Source: an uncultured Alistipes sp.
GTDB lineage: Bacteria > Bacteroidota > Bacteroidia > Bacteroidales > Rikenellaceae
NCBI GenBank assembly: GCA_900544265.1
Contig: UQUQ01000003.1
Span: 1 to 64,000 of the forward strand
Direction of reading: 5' to 3'
Length of the DNA: 64,000 nt
Part shown: positions 53,165-60,585 of the stretch, piece after piece
Numbering within the stretch: the first letter of the stretch is position 1
How the letters are laid out: each line of letters opens with the position of its first letter
Position numbers and translations under genes: made by a program
The notes under the pieces: generated by a model
The model's database searches: none
Told to the model about the DNA's origin: nothing
Seen by the model: only the letters and a program-made list of their open reading frames with translations

Positions 53165-53214
53165 CGGTGTCAACTAAAGTGCAACGCAGACAACGACAAA
53201 AAAAACGAGATAAC

Positions 53215-55575
53215 ATGAAACAACTGATCCTTCTGATTACGGTTTTGGGCATGACGGCGACCAGCGCGCTGGCGGCCCGCATGTGTCCGGCCACGGGGCG
53301 CGTGGTCGACGAGCAGGGCGCAGCCGTGGAGTACGCGACGGTCGTGCTGCTCAAGGGCACGGAGCAGGTGGCGGGCATGGCCACCGACGGCGAGGGCCGC
53401 TTCCGGCTCGAGGTGCCGACGGGCGACTACACCCTCTCGATCCAGTACCTGGGTTACGACCCGCTGAAGCAAATGGTGCACGTCGAGCAGGAGAACGACC
53501 TCGGGGACTTCGTCATGCACTACTCGTCGACCGAGATCGAAGGGGTGGTCGTCAAGGCGCAGCTCGTGCGGCGCGAGGCCGACCGCTTCGTCGTCGACGT
53601 GGCCAACGCCCCGGCGGCCGCGGGACGCGACGGCGTCGAGCTGCTGGAGCGCGCCCCGGGCGTCTGGGTCGACAGCGACAAGATTTCGGTCAACGGCAGG
53701 ACGGGCACGAAGGTCTACGTCAACGACCGCGAGCTGAAGCTCGAACCCGAGCAGCTGCTCACCTACATCCGCTCGCTGCGGGCCGAGGAGATTCAGAAGA
53801 TCGAGGTGATCCCGACGACGGGCGCCGACTACGACGCCGACACGGCGGGCGGCGTGATCCGCATCACGCTCAAGAAACGGCGCGAAAACGGCCTCAACGG
53901 CTCCCTCTCGCTCAACGGAAGCGCGAGCGCCATGGGGCGCAACCTCACGCCGGGCGGCAACATCAACATCCACTCGGGCCGCTTCGACCTCTACGCCTCG
54001 GGCTGGGGCTCCTTCGCGGACAACCGTTCGGTAAGCGACGAGACGACGCGCTACACGTCGGGCGACGCCGCCCTCACCTCGCACTCCGACCTGAAGAGCC
54101 GCGTCAACAACGGCGGCGGCACGCTCGGCGCCCTCTACGAAATCGCGCCGCACCACAGCATCGGAGCCGAATTCGAGTACTGGCACAGCGACAGCGACGA
54201 TCCGACCGACACGCAGAGCGACTTCACGCAGGGCGACCGGCTGACCCGCACGCAAACACGCTTCGGAGCAGGCGATTACGGCGATAACCTCTCGGCGACG
54301 TTCAACTACGTCTGGAAGGTCGACACGCTGGGATCGACGCTCAAGCTGCTGGCCGACTACACCTCGCGGAGCAACGCTTCGGGCAACGACAACTTCAGCC
54401 GCATCACCTCGCCCGCCGCGACGCGCGACTCGACCTACCGCGACCGCACGACGAGCCGCTATACGATCGCCTCGGCGACACTGGCCCTCGACAAGAAGTT
54501 CTCGCCGCGCTGGACGTTGAAGGCCGGAGCGAAGTTCACCCGCAACGACATGGACAACGACGCGCTCTACGAATACCTGCACGGTGCGGACTGGGTGCGC
54601 AACGACCGCCAGAGCTTCTCGATCGACTACACGGAGAACATCGCCGCAGCCTACGGCATCGTCGCGGCCAATCTCGGGCGCTGGAGCCTCGTGGCGGGGC
54701 TGCGCGGCGAGTACACCCACACGACGGGCAAGCAGGTCGGGCAGGACTACTTCTCGCTCTTCCCCAACGCCAACATCTCCTACTCGCTCTCGAAGGACGG
54801 CGCCTACTCGCTCATCGCGCAGTACGCCCGCACCATCTCGCGCCCCAGCTTCTGGAGCCTCTCTCCGCAGCGGAGCCAGATTTCGGACTACACCTACCAG
54901 ACGGGCAATCCCGCGCTCAAGCCCTCCTACACGCACGACGCGAGCCTGACCTTCGTGCTGAAGCACAAATACACACTCACGGCCGGCCTGACCGTCGTGA
55001 CGGACGAGATCCAGCAGACGATCCTGCCCGACGCCGACGATCCCGACCTGCTCTGCGTCGCGTGGGTCAACTACGACGCCATGACGAGCTACTACCTCAC
55101 GGCCAACCTTCCCTTCCAGCTCACCCGGTGGTGGCAGCTGAACGTCAACGCCATAGCCATGCGGCAGGCGCAGCGTGTCGGGGCGGACGACCCGGTCAGC
55201 CGGCAGAACCTCTACAGCCTCTACGCCTCGACGACCTTCACGCTCCCGGCCAACTTCTACATCGACCTCTCCTACCGCTACCAGAGCCGTGTCGAGCTGG
55301 GCAACTGCTGGGTCGAGCCGCAGCAGATGCTGCACGCGGGGATCAAAAAACGCTTCGGCGAGCGCTTCACCCTCTCGTTCAACGTCCGCAACCTCACCGA
55401 GGAGCGGCAGCACGTCGGGGCCCGCGGCGAAGGGTTCGTGCGCCGCGTCGACATGCTACAGTTCTGGAACAGCAGACAATACCGCATCGGGCTCACGTGG
55501 AACTTCAAGTCGGGCAAGGCCTTCCGCAAGAAGAGCGTCGAAGCCGGGTCGGCCGAAGACCGCAGCAGACTGTAA
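53215..55575 (+). CDS. TonB-receptor-like outer-membrane beta-barrel protein
   Basis: A 786-residue outer-membrane protein. The signal peptide (about 1-20) is followed by a carboxypeptidase-regulatory-like domain (GRVVDEQGAAVEYATVVLL, ending near residue 100). A plug-like domain (VELLERAPGVWVDSDKISVNGR, then IEVIPTTGADYDADTAGGVIRI) and a large C-terminal barrel follow. The pattern is of the outer-membrane beta-barrel family related to TonB receptors. No SusD partner is adjacent, so it is not a standard glycan-uptake pair. The cargo is unknown; metal or peptide uptake is possible. It is a monocistronic gene with a clear promoter. Confidence 0.83.
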   Translation: MKQLILLITVLGMTATSALAARMCPATGRVVDEQGAAVEYATVVLLKGTEQVAGMATDGEGRFRLEVPTGDYTLSIQYLGYDPLKQMVHVEQENDLGDFVMHYSSTEIEGVVVKAQLVRREADRFVVDVANAPAAAGRDGVELLERAPGVWVDSDKISVNGRTGTKVYVNDRELKLEPEQLLTYIRSLRAEEIQKIEVIPTTGADYDADTAGGVIRITLKKRRENGLNGSLSLNGSASAMGRNLTPGGNINIHSGRFDLYASGWGSFADNRSVSDETTRYTSGDAALTSHSDLKSRVNNGGGTLGALYEIAPHHSIGAEFEYWHSDSDDPTDTQSDFTQGDRLTRTQTRFGAGDYGDNLSATFNYVWKVDTLGSTLKLLADYTSRSNASGNDNFSRITSPAATRDSTYRDRTTSRYTIASATLALDKKFSPRWTLKAGAKFTRNDMDNDALYEYLHGADWVRNDRQSFSIDYTENIAAAYGIVAANLGRWSLVAGLRGEYTHTTGKQVGQDYFSLFPNANISYSLSKDGAYSLIAQYARTISRPSFWSLSPQRSQISDYTYQTGNPALKPSYTHDASLTFVLKHKYTLTAGLTVVTDEIQQTILPDADDPDLLCVAWVNYDAMTSYYLTANLPFQLTRWWQLNVNAIAMRQAQRVGADDPVSRQNLYSLYASTTFTLPANFYIDLSYRYQSRVELGNCWVEPQQMLHAGIKKRFGERFTLSFNVRNLTEERQHVGARGEGFVRRVDMLQFWNSRQYRIGLTWNFKSGKAFRKKSVEAGSAEDRSRL

Positions 55576-55601
55576 CACGGGAACAACATATTGAAAATCA
55601 A

Positions 55602-55633
55602 ACGGGCCGCAGGAATTATCTCCTGCGGCCCGT
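55602..55633. terminator. Hairpin between convergent genes
   Basis: A 12-13 bp stem (ACGGGCCGCAGGA with TCCTGCGGCCCGT) and a short loop. U tracts are weak on both sides. Confidence 0.65.
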
Positions 55634-55655
55634 GATGTGTCATGACGAGAGTATG

Positions 55656-56645
55656 TCAACTCCGGCGGTGCCGGCGCGGCAGCGGCAGACTGCGGGCCCA
55701 GCGCACGGCCCAGTACGGCAGGCGCGGATGGGCCATCCAGCGTGCAAGGTGCGTGACCGGCGTCGGGAAATGGAGCGACTGCCCCGCGATGATGAGCGTC
55801 ACGGCGACGAGGATCAGCACCACGCCCAGCATGATGCGCGGCGTGAGCTGCTCGCCGAAGACCGTGACGCCGAAGATCAGCGCCGTGACGGGCTCCAGCG
55901 CCCCGAGGATCGCCGTGGGGGTCGAGCCGATGCGGCGAATCGCCCCGGCCATCGCCACCAGGGAGATGACCGTCGGGAAGAGCGCCAGCGACAGGGCGTT
56001 GATCCACAGCAGGGGTTCGGGAACGGGTTGCAGCTCCGTGCAGCCGCGCAGCCGCACGACATAGATCAGCGAACCGAAGAGCAGGCAGTAGAAGGTGAGC
56101 TTCTCGGTGGACATCGTGCGCAGCGACGAGCGGTTGACCCCCACGATGTAGACGGCATACGAGAGGGCCGAGAAGAAGACCAGCACCACGCCCGTCAGAT
56201 TGAGCGTCACGCCGTCACCGCCCTTGTAGAGGAGCGAGATACCCGCGCAGGCCAGCGCGATGGAGAGGACGCTGGCGGCCGTCAGCCGTTCGTGGAAGCC
56301 CACGGCCATGATGACGGCGACCATCACCGGATAGACGAACAGGATCGTCGAGGCGACGCCCGCATCCATGAAGTGGTAGCTCTCGAAGAGCAGCAGCGAC
56401 GAGGCCGACATGAGCAGCCCCATCACCACGAGCGGCACGACGTCGCGCCGGTGCAGGGCGAACGAGCGCCGCCGCACGAGCATCAGCGCCCCGAGCAGCA
56501 CAACGGCCAGCACGTAACGGTAGAACAGCACGGAATCCGCCCCCATGCCCGCCGCATACATCGGCAGGGCGAAGAGCGGATTGAGTCCGTAGCTGGCGGC
56601 GGCGACGGCACCCAGCACGTAGCCGCGCACTCTTTCGGAGGCCAC
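55656..56645 (-). CDS. EamA/DMT-family transporter
   Basis: A 329-residue membrane protein with ten predicted helices in two EamA repeats (YGLNPLFALPMYAAGMG and ALSYAVYIVGVNRS). It is a drug/metabolite exporter-type protein of unknown substrate. The start is GTG at 56645, the only initiator preceding the first helix. It lies 12 bp after lemA, so both are probably co-transcribed. The last 30 residues are basic and non-conserved. Confidence 0.84.
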   Translation of the reverse strand: MASERVRGYVLGAVAAASYGLNPLFALPMYAAGMGADSVLFYRYVLAVVLLGALMLVRRRSFALHRRDVVPLVVMGLLMSASSLLLFESYHFMDAGVASTILFVYPVMVAVIMAVGFHERLTAASVLSIALACAGISLLYKGGDGVTLNLTGVVLVFFSALSYAVYIVGVNRSSLRTMSTEKLTFYCLLFGSLIYVVRLRGCTELQPVPEPLLWINALSLALFPTVISLVAMAGAIRRIGSTPTAILGALEPVTALIFGVTVFGEQLTPRIMLGVVLILVAVTLIIAGQSLHFPTPVTHLARWMAHPRLPYWAVRWARSLPLPRRHRRS

Positions 56646-56657
56646 CGCGCGCTAAAA

Positions 56658-57233
56658 CTAAAACTCGACCTGCGGGGCCGTCTCCGTCCCCTCGGCCGCC
56701 TCGAAATAGGGTTTCTGGTCGAAGCCGAAGAGGGCGGCCACGAGATTCGACGGGAAGCGCCGCACGGCGACGTTGTACTTGCGGGCCGCGTCGTTGAAGT
56801 CTTTGCGGGCCACGGCGATGCGGTTCTCCGTCCCCTCGAGCTGCGACTGCAGCTCGATGAAGTTCTGGTTGGCCTTCAGGTCGGGATAGCTCTCCGCCAC
56901 GGCGATCAGGCGCCCCAGCGCCGAGCGCACATCAGCCTGCGACTGCTGGAACTGTGCCAGCCGCTCGGGGGTCAGCTCCCCGGCCGAGAGGTTGATCGAC
57001 GTGGCCTTGGCCCGCGCCTCGGTCACCGAGGCGAGCGTCTGCGACTCGTGCGCCGCATAGCCCTTGACCGTATTGACCAGATTGGGAATCAGGTCCGAAC
57101 GACGCTGGTACTGCGTCTCGACATTCGACCAGGCGGCATTCACGCCCTCCTCCTTGTTGACAAACCCGTTGTAGGTGACGTAGAAAAAGATCGCCACGAC
57201 GGCCACAACGCCGATCCAAATCCATTTTTTCAT
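56658..57233 (-). CDS. LemA family protein
   Basis: A 191-residue membrane-anchored protein with one N-terminal helix. The conserved LemA blocks are NGFVNKEEGVNAAWSNVETQYQRRSDLIPNL and IAVARKDFNDAARKYNVAVRRFPSN. The biochemical role is unknown; lemA is often next to TPM-domain genes, as here. It lies between the TPM-domain gene (72-bp gap) and the EamA transporter gene. Confidence 0.9.
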   Translation of the reverse strand: MKKWIWIGVVAVVAIFFYVTYNGFVNKEEGVNAAWSNVETQYQRRSDLIPNLVNTVKGYAAHESQTLASVTEARAKATSINLSAGELTPERLAQFQQSQADVRSALGRLIAVAESYPDLKANQNFIELQSQLEGTENRIAVARKDFNDAARKYNVAVRRFPSNLVAALFGFDQKPYFEAAEGTETAPQVEF

Positions 57234-57305
57234 AACTTGTCCGTTTGATTGTTTACCAGTTAGTTTGCTTGTCGTATTCCATCCGCACGGGGCGCACCGC
57301 GCCGC

Positions 57306-58214
57306 TTACCACTTCGAGCCGGCACCGCCGCCCCCGAACGAGCCGCCGCCGAAGCCGCCGCCTCCGAATGAACCGCCGCCAAAGCCACCGCCACCGAAGC
57401 CGCCGATGATCGGGCCGCCGCCACCGCCGCCGAAATGGTCGTCGCGCAGGCTGCGGACACGTCGCCGCACCACCTCGCCGCAATGCTTACATATATAGGT
57501 GTACTCGACAACCCGGCTGTTGAAGGTGAGGCTCACGACCTGCTGCGAGCGTAGCTCGAGCGTCAAGCGGCGACAGCGCGGGCAGCGCCGACGTGCATAG
57601 TAGCTCCATACGGAGACCAGCACCGGGATGCCGACGACACCCGCGACGATCAGCAGGATGAACCATCCGGGCAGTTCGTCATCCGCCCCCTCGGGAAGCC
57701 CGAGGTCGACGTCGCTGCCCTCGAGCAGCTGCGCGACGGCCTGCAGTCCGGCCGTCATGCCGGCGTCGTAGTTCTCCTCGCGGAAGTACGGCAGCATGTA
57801 TTTCATCTGGATGCGCTTGCAGAGGGCATCGGTCAGCACGCCCTCGAGGCCGCCGCCCGTGACGAAGCGGATTTCATGCAGGTCGCGCACGAGCAGTACG
57901 CCCAGTCCGTTGTCCGTACCGGCGCGCCCCACGCCCCAGCGGCGGAAGAGGTCGATGGCAAACGAGAAGGTGTCGCCTCCGGCGATGTCGTCCACGGCCA
58001 CGACGGCGACCTGCGCAATGCCCCGCTCACGCAAAGCCCCGCACAGCGAGTCGAGCCGCATGACCGTCCTGTCGGAGAGGATTCCGTCGGGATTGGAGAC
58101 ATAGCGTCGCCGGTCCGCCTGTTGGACGTTGGGGACCTCCTCCACGCGGTACGTGGCGGCCAGGACGCCCGACGTGCAGGCGAGCAGAAGTGCGATGATT
58201 GCAAGTTTTCTCAT
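57306..58214 (-). CDS. TPM-domain membrane protein with Gly-rich tail
   Basis: A 302-residue protein. The signal peptide is at about 1-19. The TPM domain (about 35-165; VSNPDGILSD, FRRWGVGRAGTDNGLGVLLVRDLHEIRFVTGGGLEGVL) is of the Psb32/phosphatase-like type. A membrane helix near 180-200 and a zinc-ribbon-like region (CPRCRR, then CKHCGE) follow. The tail is a glycine-rich run of FGGG units. Together with LemA it forms a common but functionally unassigned pair. The ATG at 58214 lies only 9 nt after a -7 box, so the leader is very short. Confidence 0.86.
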   Translation of the reverse strand: MRKLAIIALLLACTSGVLAATYRVEEVPNVQQADRRRYVSNPDGILSDRTVMRLDSLCGALRERGIAQVAVVAVDDIAGGDTFSFAIDLFRRWGVGRAGTDNGLGVLLVRDLHEIRFVTGGGLEGVLTDALCKRIQMKYMLPYFREENYDAGMTAGLQAVAQLLEGSDVDLGLPEGADDELPGWFILLIVAGVVGIPVLVSVWSYYARRRCPRCRRLTLELRSQQVVSLTFNSRVVEYTYICKHCGEVVRRRVRSLRDDHFGGGGGGPIIGGFGGGGFGGGSFGGGGFGGGSFGGGGAGSKW

Positions 58215-58223
58215 AACCTCGGG

Positions 58224-58231
58224 CAAAGATA
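58224..58231 (-). promoter_or_regulatory. -7 box, TPM-lemA-transporter operon
   Basis: TATCTTTG on the minus strand; 9 nt separate it from the ATG at 58214. Confidence 0.6.
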
Positions 58232-58308
58232 GAAAAAATTGCGTCGTTTCCTCCATCCGGCAGCACGCGGGCGGATTTTTTCCGCCCGGCCGGGAAACGG
58301 CGGGACGC

Positions 58309-59601
58309 TTACCACCGGCGGGTCAGAATCCGGTAGCTCCACGGCGCCATCTCCTCCTCGACGTGCTCCGCAAGGCGGTACGTTTCGCCCGTCATGGCAT
58401 CGGCATACTCCCCGGCATAGATGCCGGTGCGGTAGTCGGCGTGGATGGCGTAGGGCGAGAGGTTCATCACCGCGATGACGCGGCTGCCCGGCACTTCGCG
58501 CACCATCGTCAGCAGGCAATCCTCGGCGTTGTTGCGGATTTCGATCATCCCGCCGCCCCGCTCGCCCGCGGCAAGGGCCGGATGGTTGTGGCGCAGGGCT
58601 GTCAGCCGCCGGTAGAACTCCGTAAAGGCATTGGCCTCGTAGTGCGGGATGGGATCGCGGTCGAAAAAGGCGAACGCATGGTCGTAGCCGATCTCCTGTC
58701 CGGTATAGATCAGCGGCAGGCCGCGCGGCACGACGAAGGTGAAGGCGGCCATGATCTCGCGGGCAGCCCCCAGGCGCGTGAACTCCGTGCCGTTCCACGA
58801 ATTCTCATCGTGGTTCGACGTGAAGGCCAGCCGCATGGCCGACTGCGGATAGCTTTCGCGATCGGCATAAAGGTAGTCGCGCAGGGCCGTCAGGCGGACC
58901 CGCTGCTGCGCCACGTCGTTGAGCAGGTGGTGCATCTGCCAGGCATAGCAGGCATCGAAGGCATGGTGGTTGAACAGGTAGCGCTCCTCGGCCTCGGCCA
59001 GCATGAAGAGGTCGGGCTTCACGGCCCGCAGGCGGGCGATCGTCTCGTACCAGAACTCCGCCGGCACGAGCATCGCCATGTCGCAGCGGAAGCCGTCCAC
59101 GGCATGCCGCGTCACCCAGAACTCCATGGCATCGGCCTGGGCCCGCCACACGTCGCGGTTGGCGTAGTTGAGCTTCGCCGTATCGGTCCAGTCCCACGGC
59201 ACGGCCGGGGCTCCGGAGGCATCGCGCTCGTACCAGTCGGCCGGCCGCTCCGCGATCCAGCGGGCGTCGCGCGCCGTATGGTTGGCCACCCAGTCGAGCA
59301 GCACCTTCATGCCCAGGCGGTGCGCCTCCGCGACGAAGGCATCGAAGTCGGCCATGTCGCCCATCTCGGGATTCACGGCACAATAGTCGCTGATCGAGTA
59401 GTAGGAGCCCAGCGAGCCCTTGCGGTTGGTGCGCCCGATCGGGTAGACCGGCATGAGCCACACGGCATCGATCCCCAGATCGCGCAGGAACGCCAGACGC
59501 GCCGCAGCGGCCCGCAGCGTCCCCTCCGCCGTCAGCTGGCGCACGTTCATCTCGTACAGCACGGCCCCGTAGCTCCATTCGGGATGCAGTTGCTTCTCCA
59601 T
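58309..59601 (-). CDS. GH13 alpha-amylase family protein
   Basis: A 430-residue glycoside hydrolase family 13 enzyme. It has no signal peptide, so it should act in the cytoplasm on glycogen- or starch-derived oligosaccharides. The four conserved regions are visible: LLDWVANHTA, GFRCDMAMLVP (nucleophile Asp), LAEAEERYLF (acid/base Glu) and FTSNHDENSWNGTE (Asp). A short C-terminal beta-domain follows. The start ATG at 59601 lies 28 bp after a consensus -7 box. The exact bond specificity is not determined. Confidence 0.9.
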   Translation of the reverse strand: MEKQLHPEWSYGAVLYEMNVRQLTAEGTLRAAAARLAFLRDLGIDAVWLMPVYPIGRTNRKGSLGSYYSISDYCAVNPEMGDMADFDAFVAEAHRLGMKVLLDWVANHTARDARWIAERPADWYERDASGAPAVPWDWTDTAKLNYANRDVWRAQADAMEFWVTRHAVDGFRCDMAMLVPAEFWYETIARLRAVKPDLFMLAEAEERYLFNHHAFDACYAWQMHHLLNDVAQQRVRLTALRDYLYADRESYPQSAMRLAFTSNHDENSWNGTEFTRLGAAREIMAAFTFVVPRGLPLIYTGQEIGYDHAFAFFDRDPIPHYEANAFTEFYRRLTALRHNHPALAAGERGGGMIEIRNNAEDCLLTMVREVPGSRVIAVMNLSPYAIHADYRTGIYAGEYADAMTGETYRLAEHVEEEMAPWSYRILTRRW

Positions 59602-59629
59602 ATTTTTCGATTTTCTATTTCCGGAAGGT

Positions 59630-59637
59630 CAAAGATA
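59630..59637 (-). promoter_or_regulatory. -7 box, GH13 gene
   Basis: TATCTTTG on the minus strand, 28 bp before the ATG. It is divergent from the exopolysaccharide promoter at 59744-59751. Confidence 0.65.
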
Positions 59638-59743
59638 CGATTTTTTCACAAAAAAAGTGCCTCCGAAACCCCTCGCAACTACACATTCGTAAAGCCTCCC
59701 TACAAATAAGGACCCGAGAGGTTTTTTTTCGGGGATTTTTTAC

Positions 59744-59751
59744 TAACTTTG
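59744..59751 (+). promoter_or_regulatory. -7 box, polysaccharide export operon
   Basis: TAACTTTG, 30 bp before the wza-like ATG. An AT-rich run with T tracts precedes it, but no TTG lies at the expected -33 position. Confidence 0.65.
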
Positions 59752-59781
59752 CCCACGATATTATAAACGCCTTTTTCTCAC

Positions 59782-60576
59782 ATGAATCAACTTCGACTAT
59801 CAGCGGTTGCGCTCATCGTCCTGCTGCTCACCTCGTGTGCGGCTCAGAAACGTGTCTGGTATCTCCAGGATGCGCGCCCCTACACACCCGAACAGATCGC
59901 CGAGCAGGGCCAGATCCGCATCAAGCCCTTCGACCGGCTGACCGTCGTGGTCAACAGCAAGGATCCCGAACTCGCCGTACCGTTCAACTCCGCCACCTCA
60001 TACAACTCGCTCACGGGTGGACAAACGGCTTCCGCATCGACCTCCCAGTCGCTGCAGGTCCGCACGGTGGACGAGGCGGGCTTTCTCGAAATGCCCATCA
60101 TCGGGAAGGTGCAGTGCAACGGTCTCACGCGCCACGAGCTGGCCGAAGCCATTGCCGGCAAGATCCGGGAGGGCGGATACATCAACGACCCCACGGTCAA
60201 CGTGCAGTTCGACGACATGAAGATCTCGGTCATCGGCGAGGTGGCCCGCCCCGGACAGTACAACGTCACGCGCGACAAGATTTCGATCTTCGACGCCCTT
60301 GCCATGGCCGGCGACATGACCGTCTTCGGTATCCGCACCGAGGTAGCCGTGCAGCGCGAGGTAAACGGGGTCCGTTCGATCGAATACCTCGACCTCACGT
60401 CGAAGGATATCTTCAACTCCCCGGCCTTCTACATCCAGCAGAACGACGTGATCTACGTGAAACCCAACAAATACAAGGCGCAGACGGGTGAATTCAACCA
60501 GAACCGGAGCTTCTACCTCTCGCTCGTAAGTACGGCCATCTCCGTCGCCACGCTCATCGTAACCCTCACAAGATAA
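59782..60576 (+). CDS. Polysaccharide export outer-membrane lipoprotein (Wza-like)
   Basis: A 264-residue Wza-family protein that forms the outer-membrane export channel for capsule or exopolysaccharide. The lipobox is LLTSC (Cys near 18). A Poly_export domain (IRIKPFDRLTVVVNSKDPEL, then GFLEMPIIGKVQCNGLTRHEL) and an SLBB-type domain (KISVIGEVARPGQYNV) follow, with a hydrophobic C-terminal segment. It is shorter than E. coli Wza (about 380), as is common in Bacteroidetes. The partner kinase follows 9 bp later. Confidence 0.92.
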   Translation: MNQLRLSAVALIVLLLTSCAAQKRVWYLQDARPYTPEQIAEQGQIRIKPFDRLTVVVNSKDPELAVPFNSATSYNSLTGGQTASASTSQSLQVRTVDEAGFLEMPIIGKVQCNGLTRHELAEAIAGKIREGGYINDPTVNVQFDDMKISVIGEVARPGQYNVTRDKISIFDALAMAGDMTVFGIRTEVAVQREVNGVRSIEYLDLTSKDIFNSPAFYIQQNDVIYVKPNKYKAQTGEFNQNRSFYLSLVSTAISVATLIVTLTR

Positions 60577-60585
60577 CAAACAGTC

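Larger units (their letters stand above)
52754..53214. other. Intergenic region between plsC and the outer-membrane barrel gene
   Basis: A 461-bp divergent spacer. It holds the plsC -7 box (52802-52809) and the promoter of the barrel gene (53133-53164). The middle, about 52880-53070, is a C-rich stretch on the plus strand with no recognised element. Open frames crossing it are not supported. Confidence 0.7.

Noticed and set aside
53215..55575. Outer-membrane barrel as a SusC glycan importer
   Set aside because: No SusD-like gene follows, and the length (786) and the barrel pattern fit the smaller TonB-related barrel family better.
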